Below are positions 52,401 to 60,720 of a DNA stretch of 64,000 nucleotides, one piece after another. Location: positions 23,605,166 through 23,669,165 of the forward strand of contig NC_092579.1 of assembly GCF_037975245.1 (NCBI RefSeq), written 5' to 3'. The translations under genes were made by a program, and so were the position numbers. Every line of letters starts with the position of its first letter. Position 1 is the first letter of the stretch. The DNA is from Apostichopus japonicus. Lineage: Eukaryota; Echinodermata; Holothuroidea; Aspidochirotida; Stichopodidae. A model generated the notes under the pieces. That model ran no database searches, was not told where the DNA came from, and saw nothing but the letters and a program-made list of their open reading frames with translations.

Positions 52401-53124
52401 AACCTAAGAAACCAACCAAGAATGCTGTTTTTATGCAGCTGTATCGAGTCATGAAACCAAACCATGCAGCATTACACCATTGCTACTACATTTGATCCAT
52501 GTAAAGAGTATAAATCCATTTGAGCGTTACTTCCCTCGCGTCAACTTTTACAAAGTTTTCAGACTTTGACCTGGTGATTTCCGAGTGACCAGAGTGGACG
52601 CACTTGCCAACTACGAATTCATGTAAGATTTTACCTTGGCAGTTACCTTGTTCACAAAGTTTTCAGACTTTTTAAAGGGGGTTTTGACTCAAATATTATA
52701 GATCCAATCAGGATATAGGTAAAAAAAAAAAGGTGCTACAATGGGAAATGGCTGAAAGCCACACAGAGACAGAAACTAGCAAGTAAAAGCTATCTGGGAA
52801 AATGCAAGTAAACCAGCCCTGAGTTAGTCGGTTTTGTATAGCTTGCATGATCCAAAATGTGTGACCGGGAGGGAGGGCAAAGTTAATATCAGTCAATAAA
52901 ATCTAAAGATTACCTTTACAGTTTTCTTCACATTCGTTCCAATTGTTCGGATTGCTGCAGGTCACACTACACTTACGGCACTCACTGCGAAACACTTCTT
53001 TACAATAATGGTCAGGACTGGTGAGGCATGCAGCAGCACAAGTGGTTGGGAGGGCTGCACCTTCTGCAGGATTGAGTGTTGCTATCAACACAATCAAGCA
53101 TGCTATACACAAAACCAAAAACAT
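37349..53124 (-). CDS. TNF-receptor-like single-pass membrane protein, nine exons (assembled)
   Basis: Joined exons: 53124-52914, 49812-49675, 48958-48794, 48119-48060, 47029-46946, 42326-42237, 41331-41254, 40036-39959, 37443-37349. They total 999 nt (332 residues plus stop), every junction is phase 1, and all acceptors are AG. Residues 1-22 form a signal peptide. A domain at 29-69 has eight Cys spaced 3-7-7-2-3-8-3; the last five match the C-x2-C-x3-C-x8-C-x3-C of BCMA, a TNF receptor family member. A Ser/Thr/Pro stalk (71-147) comes from two related exons. The membrane helix is 148-168, then KKK, then a 164-residue tail. Three tail exons repeat NST-x-P-V-x-P-x-x-E-S-N-Q-A-[ED]. PSEE in two of them fits the TRAF2-type [PSAT]-x-[QE]-E motif. 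No death domain is seen. Gene structure is well supported; the TNF-receptor assignment is inference from cysteine spacing. Confidence 0.75.
37987..38211. mobile_element. MITE family G, copy 2 (partial)
   Basis: It begins CAGGTGCACAGCGAGGAATT and shares GGAATTTGCCAAGGGAGGGG, the hairpin module (core 38049-38068) and TTGTAAGTTGCATCTAAGC with the reverse complement of 32111-32403. The far TIR is missing where the next MITE starts. Confidence 0.7.
38222..38372. mobile_element. MITE family E, copy 2 (short)
   Basis: The ends CATAGGCGTAGGAG and CTCCTACGCCTGTG, and interior TTACAGCCCCCAAATCAAATT, match 21338-21691. Most of the interior is deleted. No duplication is visible. Confidence 0.75.
38640..38960. 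repeat. diverged DR1-family repeat in last intron
   Basis: Three rough units with GACCTTTATTGACCTCC, TTTGACCCCTGTTAAT and GACCTCAATTTGTTGTTTG. They are related to the arrays at 24060-24420 and 53700-54480. Confidence 0.5.
39959..40036 (-). CDS. receptor-like gene, exon 8
   Basis: 26 codons, phase 1 to 1, acceptor GATTTTTTCAG, donor GAAG/gtgagt. It encodes a basic, Gly-rich segment around KGRGTAKPDGRNGPRTAE and is unlike the tail repeats. Confidence 0.7.
41254..41331 (-). CDS. receptor-like gene, exon 7: tail repeat 3
   Basis: 26 codons, phase 1 to 1, acceptor CATTTTCAG, donor GATG/gtatga. It contains KNSTVPVHPSEESNQAD. Flanking intron sequence also matches that of exon 6. Confidence 0.75.
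42237..42326 (-). CDS. receptor-like gene, exon 6: tail repeat 2
   Basis: 30 codons, phase 1 to 1, with the same acceptor and donor words as exon 5. It contains KNSTVPVQPSEESNQAE, so it carries PSEE. Confidence 0.75.
42746..44401. mobile_element. 1.65-kb TIR element in an intron
   Basis: The ends TAGGGTTGGGCGATAT and ATATATCGCCCAACCCTA form TIRs. The duplicated segment at about 47424-47440 (GTTTCTACACACCAA) is the empty site. The overlap between filled and empty sites allows a duplication of at most four bases (CTAC). The interior (about 43255-44125) is inverted relative to the core of the 11478-16232 element. A transposase is not recognised. Confidence 0.8.
44402..45157. other. intron sequence with (AC)n tract
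   Basis: Part of duplicated unit 1. It carries a perfect DR1 word at 44478-44490 and an (AC)n run at about 44706-44725, matched at 47503-47515 and 47730-47756 in unit 2. Confidence 0.6.
45424..46446. mobile_element. hAT element, 1.0 kb, in an intron
   Basis: The TIRs CACCGGCGGATCCAGG and CTTGGATCCGCCAGTG are flanked by a perfect 8-bp duplication AATGTACG (45416-45423 and 46447-46454). The uninterrupted paralogue at about 41733-41745 reads CTAATGTATGTAGAAC, so insertion followed the segmental duplication. It contains two G/C hairpins (45494-45520 and 45834-45860). Confidence 0.95.
46946..47029 (-). CDS. receptor-like gene, exon 5: tail repeat 1
   Basis: 28 codons, phase 1 to 1, acceptor ACATTTTTAG, donor GAAG/gtatga. 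It contains NNSTGPVPPLAESNQAE. It lies in a segment duplicated around exon 6. Confidence 0.75.
48060..48119 (-). CDS. receptor-like gene, exon 4: start of tail
   Basis: 20 codons, phase 1 to 1, acceptor TTTTTCGCAG, donor GCAG/gtatgc. It encodes GGCTGSPGVTVDTRVTVIYA. Confidence 0.7.
48794..48958 (-). CDS. receptor-like gene, exon 3: stalk repeat b and membrane helix
   Basis: 55 codons, phase 1 to 1, acceptor TTTTATCTCCACAG. It begins G-SEYYPVDATTGE, then the helix VPLWIILGVAVVIIVVVIIIW followed by three Lys. The donor that keeps phase is AAAG/gcaagt, a GC donor with an otherwise ideal consensus. A GT donor two bases on (CAA/gtaaaa) would shift the frame. Confidence 0.75.
49675..49812 (-). CDS. 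receptor-like gene, exon 2: stalk repeat a
   Basis: 46 codons, phase 1 to 1, acceptor TCTTGCACAG, donor GGG/gtaagg. It begins G-SQFYPVEATT and is rich in Ser, Thr and Pro, as expected of an O-glycosylated stalk. It is a duplicate of the first part of exon 3. Confidence 0.75.
49813..50154. other. intron sequence
   Basis: It has the AACCACAAAACCAAC words that also follow exon 3. No exon is seen. Confidence 0.5.
50155..52190 (+). pseudogene. 5'-truncated LINE with reverse transcriptase, two frameshifts
   Basis: A non-LTR retrotransposon of the Jockey/CR1/L2 type, lying opposite to the host gene in intron 1. The endonuclease part is missing. Reverse transcriptase motifs in order: YESYRPISLLPV, YGFRPEHSTELALADAL, VFLDLSKAFDTIDH, RCGVPQGSVLGPLLFILYIN, then the catalytic FADDTSIF. 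A one-base deletion near 50686 separates SLLPV from the next part. A one-base insertion near 51731 breaks the frame after KTWNGLL. The 3' end codes for a typical RN-x-HNHNTRHA...TWN-type tail until about 51955. The element ends with AATAAAAAATAAAA repeats. It is inactive as it stands; the subfamily is uncertain. Confidence 0.9.
52191..52913. other. intron sequence
   Basis: It contains fragments of the DR1 repeat family (TTTCAGACTTTGACCTGGTG near 52557). No exon is recognised. Confidence 0.5.
52914..53124 (-). CDS. receptor-like gene, exon 1: signal peptide and Cys domain
   Basis: It starts at an ATG followed by a hydrophobic leader (MFLVLCIACLIVLIATL). It then encodes C29, C33, C41, C49, C52, C56, C65 and C69, and ends at AAAG/gtaatc in phase 1. 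A run ending TTGTGTATAG shortly after the ATG could act as a splice acceptor, but using it would remove the start codon, so I keep this start. A non-coding exon further upstream cannot be excluded. Confidence 0.75.
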
Positions 53125-53699
53125 GCAATTATTTCATGCAACATATAAACAGACCATACACACATACTATACATGATTCTTGCAGGTATCAATACTAGAA
53201 TAAATATTTGATTTCCAACCTCCAATGACCTCACCTGTCATCTGGTCCAAAGACAGGAACTTTACCTTCCCCAAAATATAATCCCCTGTCCCAAAATATA
53301 AGCCCCCCCCCTAAAATTGAGCCAATGAAGGAACCCATTTCAAAATAGTTTTGGAGCCAAAAATCAAGCGTGAATTCATACAAACTTTGACCTGCTACTG
53401 CTTGATATTCATCTATCACAGTATACACAACAGAAAGGAAATTTACGATCAACACGACAAAACAAACTTAAAACACTTTTCGTATGAAGCATTTGACACA
53501 CGCCACATGCTGATGTTGACAAACAATCAAGTAAATTGCTCAGATCTTTGCTACAGTAGTAGAATGAGTTCTGAAAAGGTACCTCAAATGAAAATAGCAA
53601 GGCTAGAACTGGATTTGACGCAGAAGGCCAATAGATTAATAAGGTGGATCAACATATCAAATGTGAAATTCATGCAACGTTTTAGCTTTTCGAGTTATC
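53125..53699 (-). other. 5' flank of the receptor-like gene
   Basis: This is the 575 bp upstream of the start codon. No clear TATA box or initiator can be assigned. A short CCCCAAAATATAA word is repeated at about 53268 and 53290. Confidence 0.35.
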
Positions 53700-54480
53700 T
53701 TGCTTACAAAGTGTTCAGACTTTGACATCCAAATCTTGCATTTTGACCTCCAGTGGGAGCATTAAGGATCTTGTATTTCAATGAGGTGGATCCACGAACC
53801 ATGTATGGAATCAAAGTTTTACTTTTGGAGTTTCCAAAGAAATCCAGACTTACACCTCTATTGACCTTTGACCGCTGCAGAACACAAAGAAGTTTTTTGC
53901 AATCAATAGGATGGATCTATATACCAAATATGAAGTAAATCCAAGCTTTTCTTTTTGAGTTAGAGACTTTGGTTGATATCTCAAATGACCTTTGACACCA
54001 GAAGAAAACAATAATTTTCTTGTACTCAATAAGCTAGCTGGATGCAAATACACAGTTTGAAATAAATCCAAGCTTCAGTATTTGAATTTAGAAACATTAC
54101 AGACTAGCCTCTATTGAACTCAAATGACCTTTGACCTCTGCAGATAACGCTAGATTTCTTGTACTCACTAAGGTAGATCCAACATGTCAATTATAAAGTA
54201 AAATCCAAGCTTTGCTTTTGAGTTAGATAGTTTACAATGTTTTAAGACTATGAGCTCAAATGACCTTTGATCTCTGTTAAAATACAGCTTGGTCCTTGTA
54301 CTCATTAAGGTGGATCCACATATTAAGTATGAACTGAATCCAAGCTTGACCTTTTGAGTTAGAGAGTTATAAAAGGTTTTCAGACTTTGTCCTCTGTTGA
54401 CCTCAAATGACCTTTGATATTAGACAACAATGAGTTTCTTGTGTACTAAATAAGGTGGATGCACATAGTATGTATGTATG
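53700..54480. repeat. tandem array, about 120-147-bp units, each with a DR1-like site
   Basis: Five to six diverged units share CTTGTACTCA-TAAG, TGGATCCACAT, AAATCCAAGCTT, TTTTGAGTTAGAGA and CAAATGACCTTTGA. Start points of the TGACCTTTGA word are about 53872, 53988, 54125, 54263 and 54410. The word at 54125-54137 is a perfect DR1 (AGGTCAAAGGTCA on the minus strand). It lies 0.6-1.4 kb 5' of the receptor-like gene. Confidence 0.75.
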
Positions 54481-54655
54481 TATATTAGATCCTCCTGCAA
54501 GCAGGAACTCGTGAAGAAGCCTCATTGGCTTATCAAAGCTGCAAGCTGACCGAAGTTAGTCTCTAAGATTCATATTTAACGTCCATGATTATGAATTGTT
54601 AATTGTCAACAACTCTGTAACTGGATGACATACATTAATCTGGGAGTGACTTTAG
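54472..54655 (-). mobile_element. tRNA-SINE copy without its head
   Basis: Matches the body and tail of the SINE at 31297-31547. It stops at GTGACT just before the B box, so the promoter is lost. It is followed by degenerate CTTTAGCTATACT repeats (54650-54790). Confidence 0.85.
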
Positions 54656-54790
54656 CTATACTATACTTTTGCTTTACTTTAGCTTATACTTAGCTTTTAG
54701 ACTTTAGCTATACTTTTAGACTAGCATTTAGACTAGCTTTTAGACTAGCTAGACTTTAGCTATACTTACTATACTGACATAGTAGGCTTT

Positions 54791-56340
54791 ACTTTTGAGT
54801 TAGAGAGTTTACAAGCCTAGGCATCGCTCACACACACACACCCACACACACCATTAATATCCCATAGATTCCTCTTTGCCTCCTGCAAGGAATCAAAATA
54901 GGAAAAGGTACTGTACCTCATCATACTAAAGAGGTTGTGATTATAGGAAACTAGTGCTGATAGTCGTAATCGATTAATCGCCAGTAGTAGCGATTACACT
55001 TTTGAAGTTTGATTAATCACTAAGTTGGGATTACTCGATTTCAAGCTAGCACTACACATAATCTGCTTTTGAAAAATAGCCTAAGCTATCAAACACAACA
55101 CTAAAGCAGTTTGTCAGCAAATATGGCAAAGGTATGTGGTTCTCACAATGCTACACTAGCTCTATGCTGTGTTAAAAATCAGCAAGCACCTGCTCCGGTT
55201 AGATTCATGCGTTTACTTGTTAGTAATACGATTGTTCTGCAATGCAACATTCAGTCCTAGCAATGTTTAATCATTGCACATAATCGCAAATTCGTAATTA
55301 TTAATCTTTTACAATTGCCAAAGTATTTGTCATTTCTTCAAACATGTTTACAATAACTTCATTACCAACCTGGTTCACATTTATCGGACGTCTGATCGAG
55401 TGTGTTGATTGCGGTGTAGTTTAATTTCAATGTGCAAAATATGTGCCTGCTATCGCGCTAGGCTAGAGCCTAGCCTAAAACCTTGAACGTCCTTCTACAT
55501 AAAACTCTTGCATACTAATCATAACACCGCTGCAAGGTGTTACATCCATTCATTGTTTTACACGTTTGCTTTTATTAGTGCTAATATAGTTGTAGTAGCC
55601 TCGTAGATTCATTCGAAAGTTTTGATTTACTATGAAGGATTTTAAGAAACGTTGTAGATTGAAAGTTGTTCACAGGTTTTGTTTGGTAGAAGTTTTAAAG
55701 TGATTTAGACACCACACGTTAAGACATGAAAGAATAAATAAATAAAGACAGTGCACCATGGAGAAAGATTTATTTGACTATTTTTGCAATGTAAAAATGA
55801 CATTGGTGACATCATAACTGCAATCGAGTAATCACAGTAACCGCAAGAAGAGCTATGCGATTAATCGACTACAAAAGAATGAGTCGACTATCAGCACTAT
55901 CGGGAACAAGACAAACCTGAAAGATATGATTTTAGACTATCAGCATAAATATCAGTTTGCACATGTTTGAGGCACCAAAATGCCACCTAACAGTGAGGAA
56001 TGAATATAGACATCTGCTATGGTCTTATATATTTCTCTCTGCAGTAATGACTTTTTCCCAGACTCACCTAAAGCAATCAGATTTGCTCTTCTTGAGGAGG
56101 GAAGGCACATGAAAGCTCGATAGAAAACCTGTTGAGATAAATCCAGAAAACCAACAGGCTTAGTGACTACTTGTCTCATTTGAAATATAAGAACATTTAA
56201 TATAACACTGCACATATCATTTTTGTGTTTGATGTTAGTTGACACATTTGGATCTTTACACCAATGTGAAACTGATAACAACTTTAAAGTTCATTTAAGA
56301 TTGATTTTTAGATTCTTTGAACTTATATGAGCTACACTTT
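54791..56340. other. non-coding stretch with a weak exon candidate
   Basis: An imperfect inverted pair, GTAATCGATTAATCG (about 54966) and GCGATTAATCGAC (about 55857), suggests an eroded 0.9-kb TIR element. 56128-56068 (minus) has a fair acceptor and donor but no consistent partner. No gene is assigned. Confidence 0.4.
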
Positions 56341-58080
56341 GACCTTTGTTGACCTTTGACTGCAGCAACAACAAATGAAACAATAAGGTCTTTGTGAGCA
56401 GTAAGATGGCTCTACACAATAGATATAAAGTTCATCCCAGATTTATCTTTTGGAGTGCTTATCAATTTGTTAGCTTTTGATTCCAGCACAACAACACAAG
56501 GCCAATTCCCAAGTCCAATGCAAAGTGAAAGGTGAACTGCCTTCTTCTCACACAATATCATAAGTAGTATATATATATAGCATACACTGTAGAAAACACA
56601 CACACGCATCTCTAACCCCTCTTGACCCCCATCTCACCTTATCTCTCCTTCATCCTGCCTGACCTCTCCAAGCACCAACTTTCAGACTTTCACTGGCTCA
56701 CACTCAAGAATTCCATCTCCATAGCAACAATATTTACAAGGTATAGTTAAAGAGGTATATTATAGAAATAGAAAGTTGAGATATATAGATTTTTCATGGT
56801 TTTAGAAATAGCTTTTAAGTTTGTTCTCGACAGATTTCAAAATTTGACCCCTCGTAAACTTAAATGAACTCTTACCAACACCAAATTGTGTATAAACTAT
56901 ATGCTACATACAGCTATGCTACCATGCATACATACAGTAAGCTCCTTTGATAATCAGTTCTTGGAGATACAGCATTTTTTAGATTTTCACATTTTGCCCT
57001 CTGCTGACCACAAATGACCTTTGACCTCCGCCTGGATCATTAGAGTTCTTGTACTAATTATAGTACTAATTATGGGGAAGCCACATGCCAAGTATGAGAA
57101 GTGCAGAGGTTACCGATCTGGAGATAATGTGTTACAAGCTAGCACATCACATACACACATACACGCACACGCACACGCGCACACACAAACGCCAATTTGA
57201 CCGCATCTATTACTTGCCTGCTTATATGGCAAGTCATCAAGAAAGAAGTGATTGGTTACTTTTATAAACCAGAAACCGAAAAAGTTTAGTGGTTCCGATG
57301 CCTAAACATATTCATTATGTCCCACACATGTTACTATTCATGAACTTGTGTACACCAAACCAAAGAGGATTATCAATTGACTAATATGGCAACATATAAA
57401 GGATGGTACCAGGAATACAGTAAGTTATCATGTTGACAAATTCTATTTAGTAACATAGTATACTTATTAAATGACCGAAGCATGCGTGGTATGTATATTG
57501 ATATCTTGGTGCCAAGTTTGAAGAAAATCTCACATTTAGTTTTGGAGATATTGTGTTTACTTGCTAGGGCCTCACATACACACATACGCCAACTTTACTG
57601 CATAGGTTCTGATGGATGCCAAAGCATCAGCACCAAAAAGAAAACATCATATTTAATAATAAACATCAGCTACAGTGAATGGTATTTTACTAATTTTTGT
57701 TTTCTTTGGAAAGCAAAAAATTTTCAATACTTGATCCCAAATCAAGAGTGAGATTACAACAACAATAAAACTTGACTTTTGTCAAAAGTGATAAAAGACT
57801 AAACTTACTATGAACACTGGTGTGATAATACCCAAGGTTGAATAAAAATGATTGCTGGCAAGCTGGAAGGCCTTATTCATGAAAGACGACACTGTTGAGA
57901 TAGAGTTGATACAATAAAACCATCAAAGACAAGAGTCATAAAGTCCACAGTCTGTGTACATGATACCTTGGCATAGAATGTTTCTGTTACCTCACTTATA
58001 CAGTAAGTTAAGTTAAATTAAAGAATTACATCTAAAACCAGAACATCTGTGAGTTAGCCTCCATTCACCATTGCAGTGTT
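56341..58080. other. non-coding stretch with DR1-family repeats
   Basis: GACCTTTGTTGACCTTTGAC at 56341-56360, a perfect DR1 word at 57015-57027, and an (AC)n tract at about 57150-57187. No exon is recognised. Confidence 0.5.
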
Positions 58081-58562
58081 CAGGGATGTGCCCAGGATTT
58101 CCTGAGTGCCCGGTATACTGATCGCCGTCCTGGGGGAGGGGTATAAGGCAGAGGGGGTGAAACTTTTGGATTTTTGAAGGTGCTCAGATGCCAAATGCTG
58201 GCACTTGTGTAGCTTTTTAAGGGTTTAAGTACTAGTTTTGCTAACAATTTACATTTTTTTTCTTTTTCTTTAGTGAAATATCTTACGTACCTGGTAAAAG
58301 TTATTAGTTTGTTTCAAAGTGATTTTACAAGGGACCGATTGAGAGCCGTTAGTAATGTTTCTCACATGCCTAACTGATGCATTATTAGTCTGTCAGATTT
58401 TGGCATAGGCTAGGCCCAATTTAAGTTAAATATATTGTTAGGAATGTCAAGATTTTAGATGAAAATAGTGCTGGGCAGGATTCACGATTTTAAGACAGTG
58501 CTGGGCGGTAATGTTAGTGCTGGGCGGGGTCGCCCAGTGCTGCCAGCGTGGGCATATCCCTG
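58081..58562. mobile_element. TIR element with 6-bp flanking duplication
   Basis: The TIRs CAGGGATGTGCCCA and TGGGCATATCCCTG are flanked by AGTGTT (58075-58080 and 58563-58568). The eight-base flanks do not match. It contains the CCTGGGGGAGGGGTATAAGG word shared with 45424-46446 and 60557. It is non-coding. Confidence 0.8.
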
Positions 58563-58652
58563 AGTGTTATTTATAATGCTCACTTGTGAACAAATCCAAT
58601 CAACGAACCAACGAAGCTTTTATATCATAATTTTTACATAATAAAAAATGTT

Positions 58653-58654
58653 TA

Positions 58655-58714
<60 letters not shown>
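58653..58714. repeat. (TA)n microsatellite, left of the PLE
   Basis: About 60 bp of TA. A similar tract (59525-59584) lies on the other side of the PLE relic. Confidence 0.95.
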
Positions 58715-58718
<4 letters not shown>

Positions 58719-58740
58719 ATAATATACTTAACTAAACTAT

Positions 58741-58806
58741 CATCATACTGCTACTCGGAGTTTCATGGGTACGGCTCGCGCACCAATCATCAGGCAACTG
58801 AACAAC
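58741..58806 (-). ncRNA. hammerhead-ribozyme-like motif, 3' of the PLE frame
   Basis: Read on the minus strand: CTGATGA (58793-58787), a stem-II hairpin (TGG paired with CCA, then TGCG against CGTA), GAAA (58764-58761), a 3-bp stem III ACT-CCG-AGT, then A. The predicted cleavage is after GTA at 58752. Stem I can form between TTGC and GCAG. It lies just after the PLE stop codon and in the same orientation, as known for hammerheads in PLE terminal repeats. The U-U at the base of stem II is not canonical. Confidence 0.7.
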
Positions 58807-58811
58807 ATAGG

Positions 58812-59366
58812 CTATCTCGGCTTCAGGCGTGTGTGTTTACGGTTGCCATGGCGACAGTGCGATAACAGCTCTGTTCTTTTGTTGATGCATCTGTCTTTCG
58901 ATTGTATTATGGCCAGCTTCTCTTCCATGCATAGATTGCATGATCCTGATTCGCGTTGGTGTGTGTTGGATTGCTTCAATATGTTCCATTCAATAGTGTA
59001 GTCTCTCCCCTTGCTTTTCAGTGCCCAGATATGCTTGGATAGTTCTGTCTTCTTTTCATATTTTTTGTTGCGAAACGACTTCGTGTGGTTCCGTACCTAG
59101 ATTTAAAGTCACCCACGGTGAGCCCAACGTATGTCTGCGAGTCAGAACCGGAAGTGACGGTAGCTTCGTACACAATTGAGTCAGCTAAGCACTCTGCACG
59201 CAGGGGGCAAGCTCCTTTATCTCTACAGTTGCAAGTTTTGGTGGCGTTTGTTTTTGTGTTGTTTTGCCGCATTATTCTGGCGTTGTGGGACTTGATGATG
59301 GAATCCATGTTTTTCATGCAACTGTAGCTCACTCTCATGGTGTTTCTGTTGAAGATCTTCCTCAGC
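58812..59366 (-). pseudogene. PLE GIY-YIG endonuclease domain, frameshifted
   Basis: It starts within KLRKIFNRNT and continues VSYSCMKNMDSIIKSHNARI. The Cys cluster C-N-C-R-D-K-G-A-C-P-L-R-A-E-C follows, then the GIY-YIG-type block SIVYEAT...TYVGLTVGDFKSRY. One extra base near 59088 shifts the frame; after it comes NHTKSFRNKKYEKKTELSKH and a typical PLE C-terminus to the TAG at 58814-58812. The reverse transcriptase domain is absent. In PLEs this endonuclease makes the nick that primes reverse transcription. This copy cannot be functional. Confidence 0.9.
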
Positions 59367-59368
59367 TT

Positions 59369-59435
59369 GTTGTTCAGTTGCCTGATGATCGGTGCGCGAG
59401 CCGTACCCGTGAAACTCCGAGTAGCAGTATGATGA
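59369..59435 (+). ncRNA. hammerhead-ribozyme-like motif, inverted copy
   Basis: Read on the plus strand: CTGATGA (59382-59388), stem II (59390-59409), GAAA (59411-59414), stem III ACT-CCG-AGT (59414-59422), cleavage predicted after A at 59423. It differs from the other copy at two places that pair with each other in stem II (C-G here, T-A there). It runs opposite to the PLE frame. Confidence 0.7.
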
Positions 59436-59522
59436 TAATTTAGTTAAGTATATATTCTAGCTCTGCCTTGGCATAGAGCACTCTTTGTGAATATTGGCCA
59501 CCATCATATGTGATAGATAGAT

Positions 59523-59524
<2 letters not shown>

Positions 59525-59584
<60 letters not shown>
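59525..59584. repeat. (TA)n microsatellite, right of the PLE
   Basis: Pure TA tract preceded by GATAGATAGATA. Confidence 0.95.
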
Positions 59585-59593
<9 letters not shown>

Positions 59594-59621
59594 GTTATAT
59601 ATATATTACCTGAGGTATGCC

Positions 59622-59799
59622 ACATATGGAAGATAGAGGCTATTACTATAGCCACGCTGACCCTGTAGGCATTTGGAATGATCAGCGGCAGTAAAAATCC
59701 CTGGTATCTGTTGGTCTCTTGAGCTTGAAGGAGGGTATACTCCATTCCTCCCTTAAGGCAGTTCATCAGGTTGAAAGCCCGGACAAATCTCGCCGCCAT
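59622..59799 (-). CDS. candidate first exon of a small membrane protein (unknown)
   Basis: From an ATG at 59799 (context GTGATGGCG) the frame encodes 59 residues: MAARFVRAFNLMNCLKGGME, a polar stretch TLLQAQETNRYQGF, and a hydrophobic segment LLPLIIPNAYRVSVAIVIAS followed by IFHMWHTS. It ends at a good donor, TCAG/gtaata, in phase 1. A basic, Arg-containing start plus one hydrophobic segment would suit a small mitochondrial inner-membrane protein, but I do not recognise a family. The next exon was not found; the intron would contain (TA)n DNA and the PLE. It may be a chance frame. Confidence 0.35.
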
Positions 59800-60556
59800 C
59801 ACTCTTTGGTTTGTTGACTCAAGGTGTGAAAAGGATTTTCTGGTGATTAACAATTTGAAAAGTTATATTGAAGATTCAAACTTTTATTTAATTGCAACCA
59901 AACTTGAACAACTAGTGAAAGGCAATCAAAAGAGATTTCAAATGTTTCAAATAACACTTCATCTTGCACAATATATTTATTCCCTAGTAAACAGAGTTTT
60001 CATTACTTAAAATAAATATTGTGTTTAATACCAGTCAGCTTCAATGGCTACTAAGAAACTTTAGCCGAGGAAAGGGTATTAGTTGTGTGCTCCCAAGCCA
60101 CGTGATTTGTTAAATGAGATTTAACAAAAAAAGAATTACACATGCACGAAAGTCATGGATTCCCTCAAAAGAGTTCTGTCTTATTTTTAAATTTTCTTAA
60201 ATCGCTGCACTATCGTTTAAAAAAAGGGCAGATCCAACAGGTTATGGGCCCAGGCAAAACTGAGCAAGTCCATGACAAAGACTTTGCTTCAATGGTGACG
60301 AAAATGAGTACTAATTAAATTCCTATGCCACTTGCGAATGATGAATCCCAACATCTACGTAGTCTGTAAACTGCTTTGTTTGTGCATATATTGTTAACGT
60401 TAAGCTTAATACTCGTAAAACCCTTGTGTGTACACAAATCTTTCGCCCACAATACACACAAATTACGCCCTTTTCAAATACTTTGTGTATTATCAAGTGC
60501 ACTTTAAGTTACTCTCAAAGAAACAGGAGTCTTGAAGTTCTGTATTGTGTATTTCT
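59800..60556. other. non-coding stretch
   Basis: No gene or repeat is recognised apart from the possible 5' flank of the candidate exon. Confidence 0.4.
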
Positions 60557-60720
60557 TCCAGGGGCGGATCCAGGATTTTGAGAAAGGGAGGGCCGACATC
60601 CCGACGGTAGCACTTTAGTGATCTGTGTCCTGGGGGAGGGGTCTAGGGGGAGGGGTTGTCCCCCTCCCCCTTGGAAATTTTTGGTTAATTGTGAGTGCTT
60701 AGATGCAAAATGGTGAAACA
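60557..60720. mobile_element. hAT MITE fragment (left end only)
   Basis: It begins CAGGGGCGGATCCAGGATTT, like the 45424-46446 element. It carries a G/C hairpin (60646-60670) followed by GTGCTTAGATGCAAAATGGTG. No matching right end was found downstream. Confidence 0.55.

Larger units (their letters stand above)
58722..59453 (-). mobile_element. 5'-truncated Penelope-like element with inverted ends
   Basis: 85-bp inverted repeats (58722-58806 and 59369-59453, about three mismatches) enclose a PLE endonuclease coding remnant. The right arm replaces the missing reverse transcriptase region. Each arm holds a hammerhead-ribozyme-like motif. Both flanks run into (TA)n DNA. Confidence 0.85.

Noticed and set aside
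56068-56128. 61-bp minus-strand exon between a fair acceptor and donor
   Set aside because: No phase-consistent partner, no similarity to the receptor-like exons, and it lies 5' of the exon that carries the signal peptide.
58765-59001. 78-codon plus-strand open frame
   Set aside because: It is the antisense shadow of the PLE endonuclease C-terminus and its hammerhead arm.
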